64,000 bases of DNA, from NCBI GenBank assembly GCA_001972305.1, contig BDDD01001798.1, positions 1 to 64,000 on the forward strand, in the 5' to 3' direction. The DNA is from Cephalotus follicularis (lineage: Eukaryota; Streptophyta; Magnoliopsida; Oxalidales; Cephalotaceae). This document shows, piece after piece, positions 12,212 through 22,914 of the stretch. The stretch's first letter is position 1. The number at the start of each line of letters is the position of its first letter. The position numbers and the translations under genes are program-made. The notes beneath the pieces are model-generated. The model worked only from the letters and a program-made list of their open reading frames with translations. It searched no databases and was not told the DNA's origin.

Positions 12212-14044
12212 ATGACCGATTGGGTACGTGGTCCAAACAATCGCTTAAAAAGAATTAATCAACCAAGACCAATGGCGGACGCACGCCCAATTCAAACTCT
12301 TCGCGATAGATTCTACCCCGCTAGGACAACACAACCATCCAGTATCCTATTGCCTGCATCTAACAGGAACAATTTTGAGTTAAAACCCCATTTCATTAGC
12401 ATGCTCCCACACTTTCATGGTGTACCCAATGAGGATGCATATCTCTTTCTTCGCGAGTTCGAGGAGGTATGTGCCCTCATGAAACTTCAGCAATTATCTG
12501 ACGATGATATCAAGTTGCGATTCATCAATTTTGCTCTTAAAGATGGAGCTAAGAAGTGGCTCTATAGTCTCCCAACTAATTCCATCTCCTCTTGGGATCA
12601 GTTCAATGTCTCGTTCCTTAAGAAATTATATCCTCTTCATAAAACCAATAAGCTTAGGGACGACATTTTTCAGTTTCGCCAAAGACCCAATGTATCATTC
12701 TCTAGATGTATGGAACATTTCAAAGACCTACTCTTAGAGTGTCCTCATGATGGTTTGAACACGTGGCATTTATGCCAAATCATCTACGAAGGGATCGACT
12801 ACCAGACCAAGCAATTGGTCGAATCAATGTGTCCCGATGGGTTCACCTCGTACACGGATGAAAACGAGGCTTGGAATTTCCTTTTACATTTGGGTGAGCG
12901 AACTAGGGAGTGGGAGTCCACTCAAGTTTCTGAAATAGCATTGCCAAATAAAGGGTATTTTGTAGAAGGAGCAGTTGCGCTAGAGGCACAGTTAGATAGC
13001 CGCCTCAAGAGAATAGAGTCGTTGCTTAGGGGATCCACACAAGTAAATCAAATCAATCAAAGCGCCCCTATGTGTTCTTGGTGCCAGTCACCAAGTCATG
13101 TGATCGAAGAATGCCAAAGCTACATTGATAATCAATATACTCATGAGAATGTGTACGCAATGAACCAATACAACCCATATAGTAACACTTACAACTCGGG
13201 TTGGAGAAATCATCCAAACTTCTCATGGAGTCAAGGGCATAATCAAATAGGACCACCAAATTTTCATGGTCAACAGTCCACCTTTTTTGGGCAGCCTTCT
13301 AGCATTGTTGGCCCACCTTCACACTTTTCGGGGCAACCTTCGAACTTTTATAGCCAGTATGCACCACAACAAACATTTCAAAGGTTCCCGCAAAATGAAA
13401 TTCGTCCTTCCTTCCCACAAAACCAATTCCAAAATCAGCAATCATCAGGATTGTTGAACCAAAGGGAAGATACATCTAGGATTGCTTCTTTAGAAAATAA
13501 CTTGGAGCTTCTCATGAGCACTATGATGACTAGTCAGCACAACATAGAAAAGCAAATCTCTCAGCTAGCATCTACGGTGCATACAAGAGAAAAAGGGAAG
13601 ATGCCTTCCCAACCTGAACCAAATCCTAGGACGAATATGATTCAGCCCGCTCCCATCCAACCTATATCTAATCCACAATGCTCCTCTTCTTCCAAACCAT
13701 CCGATCAAGCATTTTCCATATGGAGTGGAAGTAGGTACCAACCAGTGGATCAAACAGAAAATTCGAGAGAGCAATTGGTTGAGTCCTCTACGCATGACAA
13801 ATTAAAATACAAGTTGGTTGACTCCTTTTCGCAACCAACAAATTTAAATGCGCAAGAAGAAGTTAGGGAAGAGAAAGAAAAAGAGAAAAAGGAACAATTA
13901 AGGGAAATACCCAAACGTTTATTTGATCTCCCAGTTCCTTTTCCAAAGAGATTGCAAAATGCGAAAGCCCCAGCGATGGAAAAGATCATCAATACCTTTA
14001 AACAAGTTCAAGTCAATATTCCATTGCTTGAAGCCATTGAATAG
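12212..14044 (+). CDS. gag: Gag polyprotein of Athila-type element G
   Basis: This is an open frame of 610 codons, the longest in the window. Gag forms the cytoplasmic particle that packages element RNA. Residues about 25-60 hold the Athila-like stretch with FYPAR and NFELKPHFI. The retrotransposon gag core follows (REFEEVC, KKWLYSLP, FLKKLYP, about 80-220). A Cys/His-rich stretch near 285-300 (CSWCQSPSHVIEEC) is a CX2CX4HX4C zinc knuckle. The rest is Gln/Asn/Pro-rich with several GQPS repeats (about 350-385), then a Lys/Glu-rich segment. It ends in a TAG just before protease-like sequence in the same frame, so a single base change may have cut a gag-pro fusion. The start is the first Met of the frame. 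Confidence 0.88.
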   Translation: MTDWVRGPNNRLKRINQPRPMADARPIQTLRDRFYPARTTQPSSILLPASNRNNFELKPHFISMLPHFHGVPNEDAYLFLREFEEVCALMKLQQLSDDDIKLRFINFALKDGAKKWLYSLPTNSISSWDQFNVSFLKKLYPLHKTNKLRDDIFQFRQRPNVSFSRCMEHFKDLLLECPHDGLNTWHLCQIIYEGIDYQTKQLVESMCPDGFTSYTDENEAWNFLLHLGERTREWESTQVSEIALPNKGYFVEGAVALEAQLDSRLKRIESLLRGSTQVNQINQSAPMCSWCQSPSHVIEECQSYIDNQYTHENVYAMNQYNPYSNTYNSGWRNHPNFSWSQGHNQIGPPNFHGQQSTFFGQPSSIVGPPSHFSGQPSNFYSQYAPQQTFQRFPQNEIRPSFPQNQFQNQQSSGLLNQREDTSRIASLENNLELLMSTMMTSQHNIEKQISQLASTVHTREKGKMPSQPEPNPRTNMIQPAPIQPISNPQCSSSSKPSDQAFSIWSGSRYQPVDQTENSREQLVESSTHDKLKYKLVDSFSQPTNLNAQEEVREEKEKEKKEQLREIPKRLFDLPVPFPKRLQNAKAPAMEKIINTFKQVQVNIPLLEAIE

Positions 14045-14572
14045 GTGCCCTCTTATGCAAAAGTCCTTAAAGACCTATGCATGAAAAAGAGCATCCTTCA
14101 GACTCCCAAAAAGGCTTTCTTGGCAGCCAACATCACTGCAATCATTTCGCAACCAAAGATTCCAAAATACAAAGATCCTGGCTGCCCGACAATCTCTTGC
14201 ATAATTGGCAACACCAAAATCGATCATGCCTTGCTCGATTTAGGAGCAAGTGTGAATTTGTAACCTTCGTCAGTTTTTGAGCAACTAGGTTTAGGAGAGT
14301 TGCGCCCGACCACCACGACTTTGCAATTAGCTGATAGGTCGGTAAAAATTCCAAGAGGGAAAATTGAGGATGTTTTGATCAAGGTTGATGAGTTCTTCTT
14401 TCCTGTAAACTTTGTCGTATTTGATACCCAACCTATTGTTAATATAAAAGATCAAATCCCAGTTATCCTTGGAAGACCATTCTTGGCAACGAGTAATGCT
14501 TTGATCAGTTGCCGAAATGGTCTCATGAAGTTGAGTTTTGGAAAGTCGTCAATGGACTTTAACATTTTCTGA
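14045..14572 (+). pseudogene. Aspartic protease region of element G, broken
   Basis: This continues in the gag frame after the TAG. It opens with PSYAKVLKDLC, the usual Athila lead-in to protease. The active-site stretch reads LLDLGASVNL, then a TAA at about 14261-14263 interrupts it. After the stop come LQLADRSVKIPRG and VILGRPFLAT, the conserved C-terminal part of retropepsins. The protease would process gag. With two stops no intact enzyme can be made. No RT follows. Confidence 0.8.
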
Positions 14573-14713
14573 TTGGGAAAGCATCAATCTGACTTTGATG
14601 ATGTCTACGTGGTTCACTCGATTCCTAATACCATTGATAAATATTTTAATATCGACTTTGATCGCAATTTCATGAGCGAGTTTGAGAGAACAGAAGCTGC
14701 CTAAAAGGATAGA

Positions 14714-15564
14714 TTGATGTGGCTAGAAAATGAGGGAGCGTTAGCATGGTTTGAAAGTAAGCTCAATGAGCCAACGTGGGATAGTGAATGGGATCATCTA
14801 TCCTATCACACTCACGAAATTGCCATGCCTGACCAAACGTACTTTGACGAAGATTTTGATAACAACTTCATGGAATGCTTGAGAGAATTTAAGGAATTTG
14901 AGGTGACGCAAAAGGATATATTGAGTTTGTTGGACGATGGGATCATCGATTTTTTTTTGGATAGTCAATGGTTGGTTGGCTACGATTTTTGTGATTCTCT
15001 TGATGGTTTCTACTGGTGGAGATCGTGTTGGGATGGTTCTGAAATTGTAAAAATTGTTTTCTCCCATTGTGTGTGTAAGGTTGCTAAGATAGGTTTAGGT
15101 GATGCATTTGAATGTTTTTGTTCTCTAGATGGTTTTTACTGGTGGAAGTCCTATTGGGACGATGCTTACATTGTTTATTGGCAATCTTTACGTTCTGTTG
15201 ACAACGTTTTCACTGTTATTGCTCTCTTGATGGTTTCTATTGGTGGAGATCTTGTTGGGATTGCTCTTATATTGTTAAAATTGTTTTCTCATGTGGTATG
15301 TTTAAGATTCACATGACAGGTATAGGAGATGCATTCAAATGTTCTTGTTCTAATGATGGATTTTATTGGTTGACATCCTTTTGGCATGATGCTTATATTG
15401 TTAAACCTATTCCTTCACGTGCTGTGTTTGAGTTTGTTAAGACAGGTATTGGGGACGCGAATGAGTTAAATGAGCAACGAACAATAACGTTTTTAAAATT
15501 TCAAGCTGCATTGGTGGAAGAGGCCATAGACTTTCATGAGCCTCGTTATTTCGAGCCTCCATGA
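14714..15564 (+). pseudogene. Downstream repeat-containing ORF remnant of element G (function unknown)
   Basis: One frame runs 14714-15316 and a second 15298-15564. The first is acidic and begins like the tail seen after protease in Athila elements. It then has a repeated module: a DGFYW-type block at about 14995, 15121, 15223 and 15349, spaced 126, 102 and 126 bases. The third copy is out of frame with the first two. The final part (KFQAALVEEAIDFHEPRYFEPP) resembles nothing I recognise. It may be the shrunken remnant of the pol region after deletion and local duplication. I give no function. Confidence 0.45.
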
Positions 15565-16301
15565 TCATATCTTGTAATACCTACCCCTATTATTTTTATT
15601 TGATTGCATTGTTTCATATATTTGTTGAGCATTCATTTTTATATCTATAGCCTTAGGGGTGTTCTACACCTAGTTCCTTAAAGCCAACTGGTTTGAGAGT
15701 AACTGGCCGAAAGCTCGCTACATGGATCTTATAGAAAGCTTAAGAGACTAAGACATTGCACGAATTTAAAAGTTGGTAAAAGAAAAAAAAGGAAGAAATA
15801 TATATATGTGTGTATATGTGAGTGCTAAAGTTCTTTTGTCTAACTCCGAAGTAGGATTTTGTGTTGTTGCAAATGCATATCTTGATTGGTCATTAATGGT
15901 GGAATAATAAAAATAATTTGCTAAAAAGTTCCTTAATTGAGATGTGTTTTGATTCTGGAACTTGGAACGAGATAATAAAATTCGAGTATGGGGGTGTTCT
16001 ATGAAGTTTTCAGTATAGATACATTTTACCTATTTTCAAAGTGTTGATGAACTGAATTTTGTGTGTTTATTCGCTTGGAAAACACTCACGAGACAAAACT
16101 CGTCCACTAGGGCTACCTAGGGGTTTAACGGCTTGTTGCATAAGCTAAATGCAATCGCGATTCCTACGAAATTGAGTTTGGTTTTTGTTTATGTTCTTCT
16201 GTGAGCTTTCAGTTTTTATTTTTGTGTTTGTGTGTGTTTTCTTGTTTTAGCTTTCTATTTGGTTTTCTTGAGGACAAGCAAAGTTTAAGTATAGGGGTAT
16301 T
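15565..16301 (+). other. Element G 3' untranslated region and polypurine tract
   Basis: About 700 bases of AT-rich non-coding sequence, ending with a purine-rich stretch AAGTTTAAGTATAGGGGTAT at 16281-16300 directly before the right LTR. This is where plus-strand DNA synthesis would be primed. No frame of interest was seen. Confidence 0.7.
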
Positions 16302-16499
16302 TGTTTAGCATAAAATTGTGTTATTTTTAATGATTTATTTGTGATATTTTTATGCTTGGAATATACTACTTTGGTTGTGTTATATTGATTTTCAGGTACA
16401 AGAGCAAAAGGACCAAAGTGCATGAATATTACCCAAAGTTATGCAAATTGGAGCTTGAAAGAGTAGAGATTGAAGAATCGACAAATTCTGCAGAAACAG

Positions 16500-16805
16500 A
16501 GTAAAAAGCGTCGATGTCTTTTATAGAGATCGATGTCTTTTCTGGATTTATAGTAAACACATCAACGTCTTTTGGAGAGGATCGATGTCCTTTTTGGATT
16601 GCAGCCTATCTTCAAATGCTATGAGAAAGACATCGATGTCTTTCACTAAATGCATCGATGTCTTTGTGCAAATCTGACCTGTAAATTTTGGATCAAAACA
16701 CATCGTCGTCTTTCATCAAAAGGATTGATGTTCATTATGCGCATCTTAGCAAAACGCGATTCTTTACAACACACGTTGACCTTTAACCAAAAGCGTCGAT
16801 GTCTT
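16500..16805. repeat. Array of TCGATGTCTTT motifs in the G right LTR
   Basis: About nine copies of (A/G)TCGATGTCTTT and decayed forms occur in 300 bases, including the perfect palindrome GACATCGATGTC near 16629. The array lies just upstream of the TATA box. It uses the same motif as copia element F, although the LTRs are otherwise unrelated. Confidence 0.8.
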
Positions 16806-16891
16806 CTTCTGCAGCAGAAATAGAAAGTTAGATTTTTTGCCGGATTTTGTAACTAGGATTGATTTATTTCCATTTCTGATCAGTTTTGTAG

Positions 16892-16899
16892 TATAAAAC
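16892..16899 (+). promoter_or_regulatory. TATA box in the G right LTR
   Basis: TATAAAAC in the context TAGTATAAAACAATAC. It lies in the segment that the left LTR has lost, so the 5' copy has no equivalent promoter. Confidence 0.55.
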
Positions 16900-17737
16900 A
16901 ATACAAGGCCAGCCAAATTCAGTGTGGGGAGGCTGGTAGAAACCTTATTTTCTTCTTTGTCAATTTTAGTTTATTTTACAATGTTTAGTAGCTAAACTCT
17001 TCAAGGTTTTGGGGAATAACAAAGCCTAGATTGTTATTGTTTCAATTCAATCAATAAAAATCCTTGAATATTTGATTTGTTCTTCAAATATTTCTGTGTT
17101 CACACACACTTTGTCTGTCTGATTAAAATCCACAAATATCTTGTCGGTGAAGCTGAAAATTGGTGAATAAATGATGCTTAATTCAATCAACGGAGTCTAC
17201 TCATATGGTTTGTCACAACGAACACACTTCGTATAGACCTAGCATGTCTACTCATACGTCTTGCCGCCGTTACCGTACTTCGTATAGACCTCGCATGACT
17301 ACTCATACATCTTGTCATCACCGTCAAACTCCGTATCGACCTAGTTGCCGCTGGTTATCAAGGTATGATCGTTCAATTAAATGGAATTGTTTAATACAGT
17401 CTATGGTGAGTTACTATACCCTAAAACCGCTTTTTAATTATATATTTTCTTCACTTCTATTTATTGTTTTGGTTCGTCTTAAAATTGCATGCTTTATTTC
17501 TTGGTATTTCGAATTCAGTGTTTTTAATTCTCGAAGTCTTAATTTACTGTTTTGATTATTTGATTTATTTTGAACAACCAGGAGTAGTTTTTAATAATTA
17601 AATCTTCGTTTTTGCATACTTCACCTAGGCTGGATAAATTATAACTAGTTTAACGTTTCCCTGTGTTCGACCCGTTACTACATGATCCGTGCACTTGTGG
17701 CTATAAATTTTAAAACATCATTCTTTTTACGTGAACA

Positions 17738-18460
17738 CCGAGCATGCCGAGCAGTGCATTCTATTACGCCATTTCATGCGTTTGAGCATGCTAAGTTGTG
17801 CACCGAGCACGCCATTGCATGGATCCGAGAATGCTCAGTGGTGCGATCGAGCACACCATTGTAGGCTTCCATGCATACCATGTCGACCTGTGCGCCTTAG
17901 CACGTTGTAGCACACAGCTCGAGCATACCGAGCAATGCATTCTAGCATGGCATTTCTTGCGTTCGAGCATGCTAAGTTGTGCGTTGAGCACGCCATTGAA
18001 TTCATCCGAGCATGCCTAGTGGTGCGACCGAGCACACCATTGTATGCGTCCGAGCATACCATGTCGAGCTATGCGCCTTAGCACGTTGTAGCACGCAGCC
18101 GAGCATGCAGAGTAGTGCATTCTAGTTCATGCGTCCGAGCATGCTAAGTTATGCACTGAGCACGCCATTGCATGCATCTGAGCTTGCCCAACGAAGCAAC
18201 CGAGCACACCATTGTATGCATCCGAGCATACCATGTCGAGCTGTGCACCTTAGCATGTTGTAGCACGCAGCCGAGAATGCTAAGCAGTGCATTCAAGCAC
18301 GCCATTTCATGCTTGAGAGCATCCTAAGCTGTGCGCCGAGCACGCCATTGCACACATCCGAGCATGCCGAGCAGTGCATTCTAGCACACCATTGTATGCA
18401 TCCGCGCATACCAAGTTGTGCTCTCATGCACGCCACAACATGCGCACCTCAGCGTGCCCA
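17738..18460. repeat. Satellite-like AGCATGCCGAGC array, right part (I 5' LTR)
   Basis: Degenerate ~44-base units alternate (CATTCTAGCACGCCATT..., GCATGCTAAGTTGTGC..., CACACCATTGTATGC..., CCTTAGCACGTTGTAGCAC). They form a higher-order period near 175: the CCTTAGCACGTTGTAGC block recurs at about 17893, 18073 and 18246. Open frames on both strands are composition artefacts. Confidence 0.85.
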
Positions 18461-19416
18461 AATACAAGTAACCGAGGAAGACTACTGTAATTAAGTGACA
18501 GAATTGAAATTAGAGAAGGGATAAATGAATGTGCTGTAAAAAAAATACTAAAGGTAGACCTTTTAGAGAAACTGTAGTGTAATGTAATGTACTGGGTCAC
18601 CATTGAGATGAAACAGTTAGGCTATTCCCGAGATGAACCAATGGGTCACCGACTGAGATGAACCAGGAGGGTCACCGAAATAGCCTAATGGATCACCGAT
18701 TGAGATGAGCCAGAAGGATCACCAGTCGAGATGAGACACAATGTTGAATGAATGTTGCTATATAGTGTAAGGAGAATGTATAAATGACAGAACTGTAGTG
18801 AGGTCTGACCTAAGGTAAATGAAAATGTTCTTGTCCCGGCTCCTCTACCTTCAATGTCTAGAGTGCGTATTTCGCTCCTCCTTAAGTATGGGATGTCGAG
18901 GAAGAATATAAATAATTTTTAATGGTACTGTGAATGTCATGAATGCTTGTACTGTATGGTTGGTTATGTAATTGCATCTCTCATTGCATACATGCTTACT
19001 TGCTACATCTGCATTTGACGCATGCATGGGTAGTAGTTCCTGCACAACCAGTGGTTGCGAACCCATTGCATTGTAATGTAACGGGTGAGGTGCAGGTGGA
19101 TCTTCACAGCAAGCAAAGGATTGAATCACTGAGTAAGTCTCCTCCCTCCAATTGTAGTTCGTCAACCCAAAAGTATAAAGATGAGATTGTATATTGTTGA
19201 TGACCTGTCGGTCTGTGGCAGAGCTATCTTTGGACAGTATTGCATAACATTGGGTTTTATCCACATGAGTTATTGTTTATTTGAATTTTTTTTCCGCATG
19301 CATTATTGTATGATAAATTGTTTTTAAATAGATCCGCTGAATGTTGGTAAATAAATGGTACTGCTTGTGGCGCGTCAAGCCTTAGGGGATTGACCCATGG
19401 GGTTTGGGGTGTTACA
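17743..19416 (+). mobile_element. Element I 5' LTR, part after G
   Basis: This completes the 5' LTR (about 2530 bases without G). Besides the array above it has a smaller repeat at 18595-18735 (GGGTCACCGACTGAGATGAACCA-type, about 30-45 bases apart). It ends TGGGGTTTGGGGTGTTACA. The 3' LTR matches throughout. Confidence 0.85.
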
Positions 19417-19545
19417 ATTTTTGTATCAGAGCGCCTGGTTCTTCTATGCTATATATACCGGTATAGAGTCCTTGGCTTGTAAAGATAATTCCATGCGGAT
19501 AAGATAAGTGGATAGTAACCATTTGTTCTTATACAATGTATAAAA
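19417..19545 (+). other. Element I leader with decayed tRNA-Met primer site
   Basis: TTGTATCAGAGC at 19421-19432, four bases past the LTR, is the initiator tRNA-Met primer site TGGTATCAGAGC with its G at position 2 or 3 changed. A short untranslated leader follows to the gag ATG. Confidence 0.75.
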
Positions 19546-20935
19546 ATGGACGGTCGTCGAAGTAGAACTGCACAAGGAGCGAGAGTTGAACCGTCGATTG
19601 TACATGCTCGAGCAAGTAGATATGTAGAAGAAGTGAATGTGGCCCAAGAGGCAGAAGTAACAGCTCCCAATCGAGAGGAGCCTAGGGGCCTTATGAGAAG
19701 AATGCGGGCAATAATGGCCCAGTTGAATGAATTTATGCAGCGTCATGCGACTGCACCAGAACAAACCTCAGCCGCCAGACCTAATAGACGAGCGGCTGAA
19801 GCACCTGAGCAACCTCCGGCTACAATACCCCTTAGGCGTACAATGACAGAAAGAAGATCAGTCGATCAACCTACACCCCTAGAGGATCCCCTAGTCAGAT
19901 TTTTGAGGTTAGATCCTCCAGTGTTTACAGGGGACTCGGAAGCAGTAACACCTGAAAGATGGTTAATGCAAATTGAGAAGATTTTCAGAGTCTTTGAGTG
20001 TTCTGACTCTCAGAAGATTCTCTTCGCCACATATATGTTGCAAGGCGAAGCAGATCACTGGTGGAAAATGATTGAAGACTCATGCGAACGATCAGGGATA
20101 GTAAGATCATGGGACAAATTTAAGGAAGAATTTAATGAACGGTACTATCCCGAGGCTGAAATGGACAAAAAAGAAGCCGAATTTCTTAACCTGGCTCAAG
20201 GTGATATGACAGTGGCCCAGTATGAGGCCAAATTCGTTGAATTGTCAAGAGTAGCTCCACACATAGTTGATACAGAAACGAGGAAAGCGAAGAAATTTAT
20301 TATTGGCCTCTGACCTGATATCAGACAACAACTGGTAGCTCTACGATTGAGATCCCTCCTTGATGTGCCTAGCAGGGCCAGAGATATAGAAACTGTGACT
20401 AATGAGATACATAAATTGAGAATCCAAACCGACAATAACAGATCTGTACCTCCAAGCAAACGTTCTAGTGGAAGTTTTGGGGGCAGTAATAAATCCCAGA
20501 GATGAAGATACAGCAGTGGCCCTGGCCAGAGTGGATCCCCATAGAGTACTTGCAATCTATCTGGTCCTTCCAAATTTGGGAGACAGTAGAGAAGAAGAGG
20601 TCGTGGCTCTCGATGAAGAGATCGAGGATTATTGTCACCGTAGAGAGGTCATTCTAGACTTGTTGACTCTAGTATTCAAGCCTCTTATGAACCATGAATA
20701 TATTGTTAGCGTACAAATCATGCCTCTGACGATTGTTGGTGGAAGGCTAGGAAATGTATGGTATGCGTAGCCACATATCATAAAGTTGAGGAATGTCCTT
20801 ATGGAAGGTACGGATATGGCAATCAATTAGGACAGGATTCTTTTTCACAACAGGAAGGTCCTTAGCAGAATCATAATTATAGACAGCAACGTCAGGGCCG
20901 TCTTAGCAATAGCTAAGGACGAGGAGACTGTGGAA
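19546..20935 (+). pseudogene. gag: Gag of chromovirus I, broken
   Basis: The frame is open for 255 codons from the ATG at 19546 to a TGA at 20311. It holds the retrotransposon gag core: PPVFTGDSEAVTPERWLMQIEKIF-type matrix/capsid start, LQGEADHWWK, WDKFKEEFNERYYPE and DMTVAQYEAKFVELSR. The same frame continues past several more stops to a degraded zinc-knuckle region at about 20734-20802 (CX2C and H...C still visible). Gag would have formed the particle and bound element RNA. With the core ending before the knuckle, RNA packaging would fail. Confidence 0.85.
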
Positions 20936-21440
20936 AGCAACCAATGGGATCAACACCTACCGTGCAAGGTAGGGTGTATGCTTTGGTTAAGCAATCTATA
21001 ATAGGATTTGCCTCAGTTATTGGAGGTACGGTTTACATATTTCGTTGCAAAGCACAAGTTATTATAGACTCTGACTCACCTCATTCTTATGTTGTGATGC
21101 ATTTTATAAAACATCTGAGTATGAAGCCAGAACCTTTGCCATTTGTTATAGAAGTCAGCACACTAGTGGGAGAGTCTGTTACCTCCGAATGGGTGTGAAC
21201 ATCTTGTGCTATTGATATAGATGGACATATCCTATTGGCAGATCTAATAGTGTTTCCGATGGATGAACTTGACGTGATCTTAGGAATGGATTGGTTATCG
21301 ACACACTATGTTTATGTGGATTGTAACAGGAAGGTTGTAACCTTCAACGTGCTGGGACAATCTCCGTTCCAGTTCATTAGAGCTTTGGAATGTCAGCTAA
21401 TTCAAATGATATCACTGACAAACTCTTAAGGCAAGGTTGT
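20936..21440 (+). pseudogene. Aspartic protease region of chromovirus I, inactive
   Basis: It runs in the gag frame. GRVYAL, the usual start of chromovirus protease, is at about 20971. The catalytic triad position reads VIIDSDSPHSYV, so the expected DSG/DPG glycine is replaced. A stop lies at 21196. The downstream [10 protein letters not shown] block that joins protease to RT is at about 21271-21300. A frameshift near 21385 moves the reading frame before RT. The protein cannot be functional. Confidence 0.8.
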
Positions 21441-22164
21441 GTCGCTTACCTGGCACATGTTATAAATAGTAGTAGATGGGTGCCAAAGTTAAATGATGTT
21501 CCGGTGGTATGTGAATACTTGGACGTGTTCCCGGAAAAATTGACGTCTCTTCCTCCCGATAGACACATAGAGTTCACTATAGACCTTCTACCTGGGACAA
21601 CACCTATATCGAGAGCTGCTTATTGAATGGCTCTCCCTGAATTGAAGGAATTGAAGGTACAACTACATGATTTACCCGATAAAGGTTTTATTCGACCAAG
21701 CGTGTCTTTGTGGGGAGTGCCAGTCTTATTTGTTAAGAAAAAGCATGGATCATTACGAATGTGCATTGATGATCGATAGCTTAATGAAGTAACTGTTAAG
21801 AACCAATATCCATTGCCGCATATTGACGAGTTATTCGATCAACTAAAAGGATCGACAGTGTTCTCCAAGCTATCATCAACTTAAGGTCAGAAAGGAAGAC
21901 ATCCCTAAAACCGCTTTTAGATCACGGTATGGGCATTATGAATTTGTAGTTATGCCGTTTGGGGTGACTAATGCCCCTGCTGCATTTATGATCTTGATGA
22001 ATCAAGTGTTTAGTCCATATCTTGATCGCTTTATTGTAGTCTTCATTGATGATATCCTGGTGTATTCAAAGACAATGGAAGAGCGTGGAGAACATCTACA
22101 CTTGGCATTGCAAACTCTCAGAGATCATCCGTTATCTTCCAAGTTCAGCAAATGTGAATTCTGA
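21441..22164 (+). pseudogene. pol: Reverse transcriptase of chromovirus I, broken
   Basis: The fingers and palm are recognisable: [56 protein letters not shown] short deletion near 21872 removes the segment with the first catalytic Asp and shifts the frame. Downstream, [25 protein letters not shown] and the catalytic box [10 protein letters not shown] (about 22040-22062) are intact. Stops lie at about 21624, 21778 and 22162. RT would copy element RNA into DNA in the cytoplasmic particle. Confidence 0.87.
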
Positions 22165-22890
22165 TTGTCAGAGGTAGCTTTTCTTGGCCATATTATTTCT
22201 ACTATCGGCTTGTCAGTCAACCCATCAAAGATAGAAGCAATAAAGGATTGGAAACGACCAACTAATGTAATAGAAATAAGGAGCTTCTTAGGCTTAGCGG
22301 AATATTACCGCCGCTTCGTTGAAGGACTCTCTTGCATAGATACGCCTCTGACCCAATTGACGCGGAAGAATGCCCCACTTATATGGGATGAACAATGTGA
22401 AATGAGCTTTCAAGAGCTAAAACATCGACTGATTTCTGCACCAATCCTAGCCTTACCTGAAGGTAGTGAAGGTTTTGTGATATGCAGTGATGAATGAGGA
22501 AATGGTCTAGGTTTTGTTCTAATGCAAAATGGAAAGGTGATTGCTTATGCATCGAGAAAGCTAAAGGCCCATGAAGAGAACTATCCAATCCACGACCTAG
22601 AATTGGCAGCGGTAGTCTTTGCGCTGCGAAAATGGAGGCATTATTTGTATGGGACAAGGTTTAAAGTGTATACTGATCATAAAAGTTTAAAGTATTTATT
22701 CTCCCAAAAGGATTTGAACATGAGACAGAGAATATGGATGGAATTGCTCAATGATTATAATTGTGAAATCCAATATCATCCAGTCAAAGATAACGTTGTT
22801 TCAGGCGCTTTAAGTCACCAGTTAGCATGCCTAACGATTTCTCACATCCATGTACGACCATGGTCGATGGACAGTATACAAGAAGCTTAA
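22165..22890 (+). pseudogene. pol: RT thumb/connection and RNase H of chromovirus I
   Basis: AFLGHIIS and [16 protein letters not shown] mark the thumb and connection region. RNase H follows, with [24 protein letters not shown] and [26 protein letters not shown] at about 22495 splits the domain near its start (CSDE then stop). RNase H removes RNA from the RNA-DNA hybrid. The stretch ends in a TAA at 22888. Confidence 0.85.
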
Positions 22891-22914
22891 GGTAAAGATG
22901 GAAATTTTCTTGAA

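Larger units (their letters stand above)
10903..17737 (+). mobile_element. Element G: Athila-type gag/protease element without RT or integrase
   Basis: LTRs begin TGTTTAGCATAAAA (10903, 16302) and end GTGAACA (11723, 17737). A perfect TSD CCGAG lies at 10898-10902 and 17738-17742. The primer site matches the Athila type, and the long gag resembles Athila gag. After protease the sequence runs into a non-coding 3' region with no RT, RNase H or integrase, so it would depend on a helper element. The left LTR is rearranged and lacks the TATA region present in the right LTR. This resembles plant non-autonomous gag-only gypsy elements; that grouping is inference. Confidence 0.88.
16302..17737 (+). 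mobile_element. Element G right (3') LTR, complete
   Basis: The LTR is 1436 bases, TGTTTAGC...GTGAACA. It includes a TCGATGTCTTT array (16500-16805), a TATA box (16892-16899) and three CGTATAGACCT/CACTCATACNTCTT repeats at 17220-17350. A 116-codon frame there (17205-17555) has a near copy in the left LTR, but nothing else supports a protein. Confidence 0.88.

Noticed and set aside
17738..18460. Regular repeats that could suggest a CRISPR array (also 24960-25860)
   Set aside because: Units are degenerate and contiguous, with no unique spacers, in a eukaryotic LTR.
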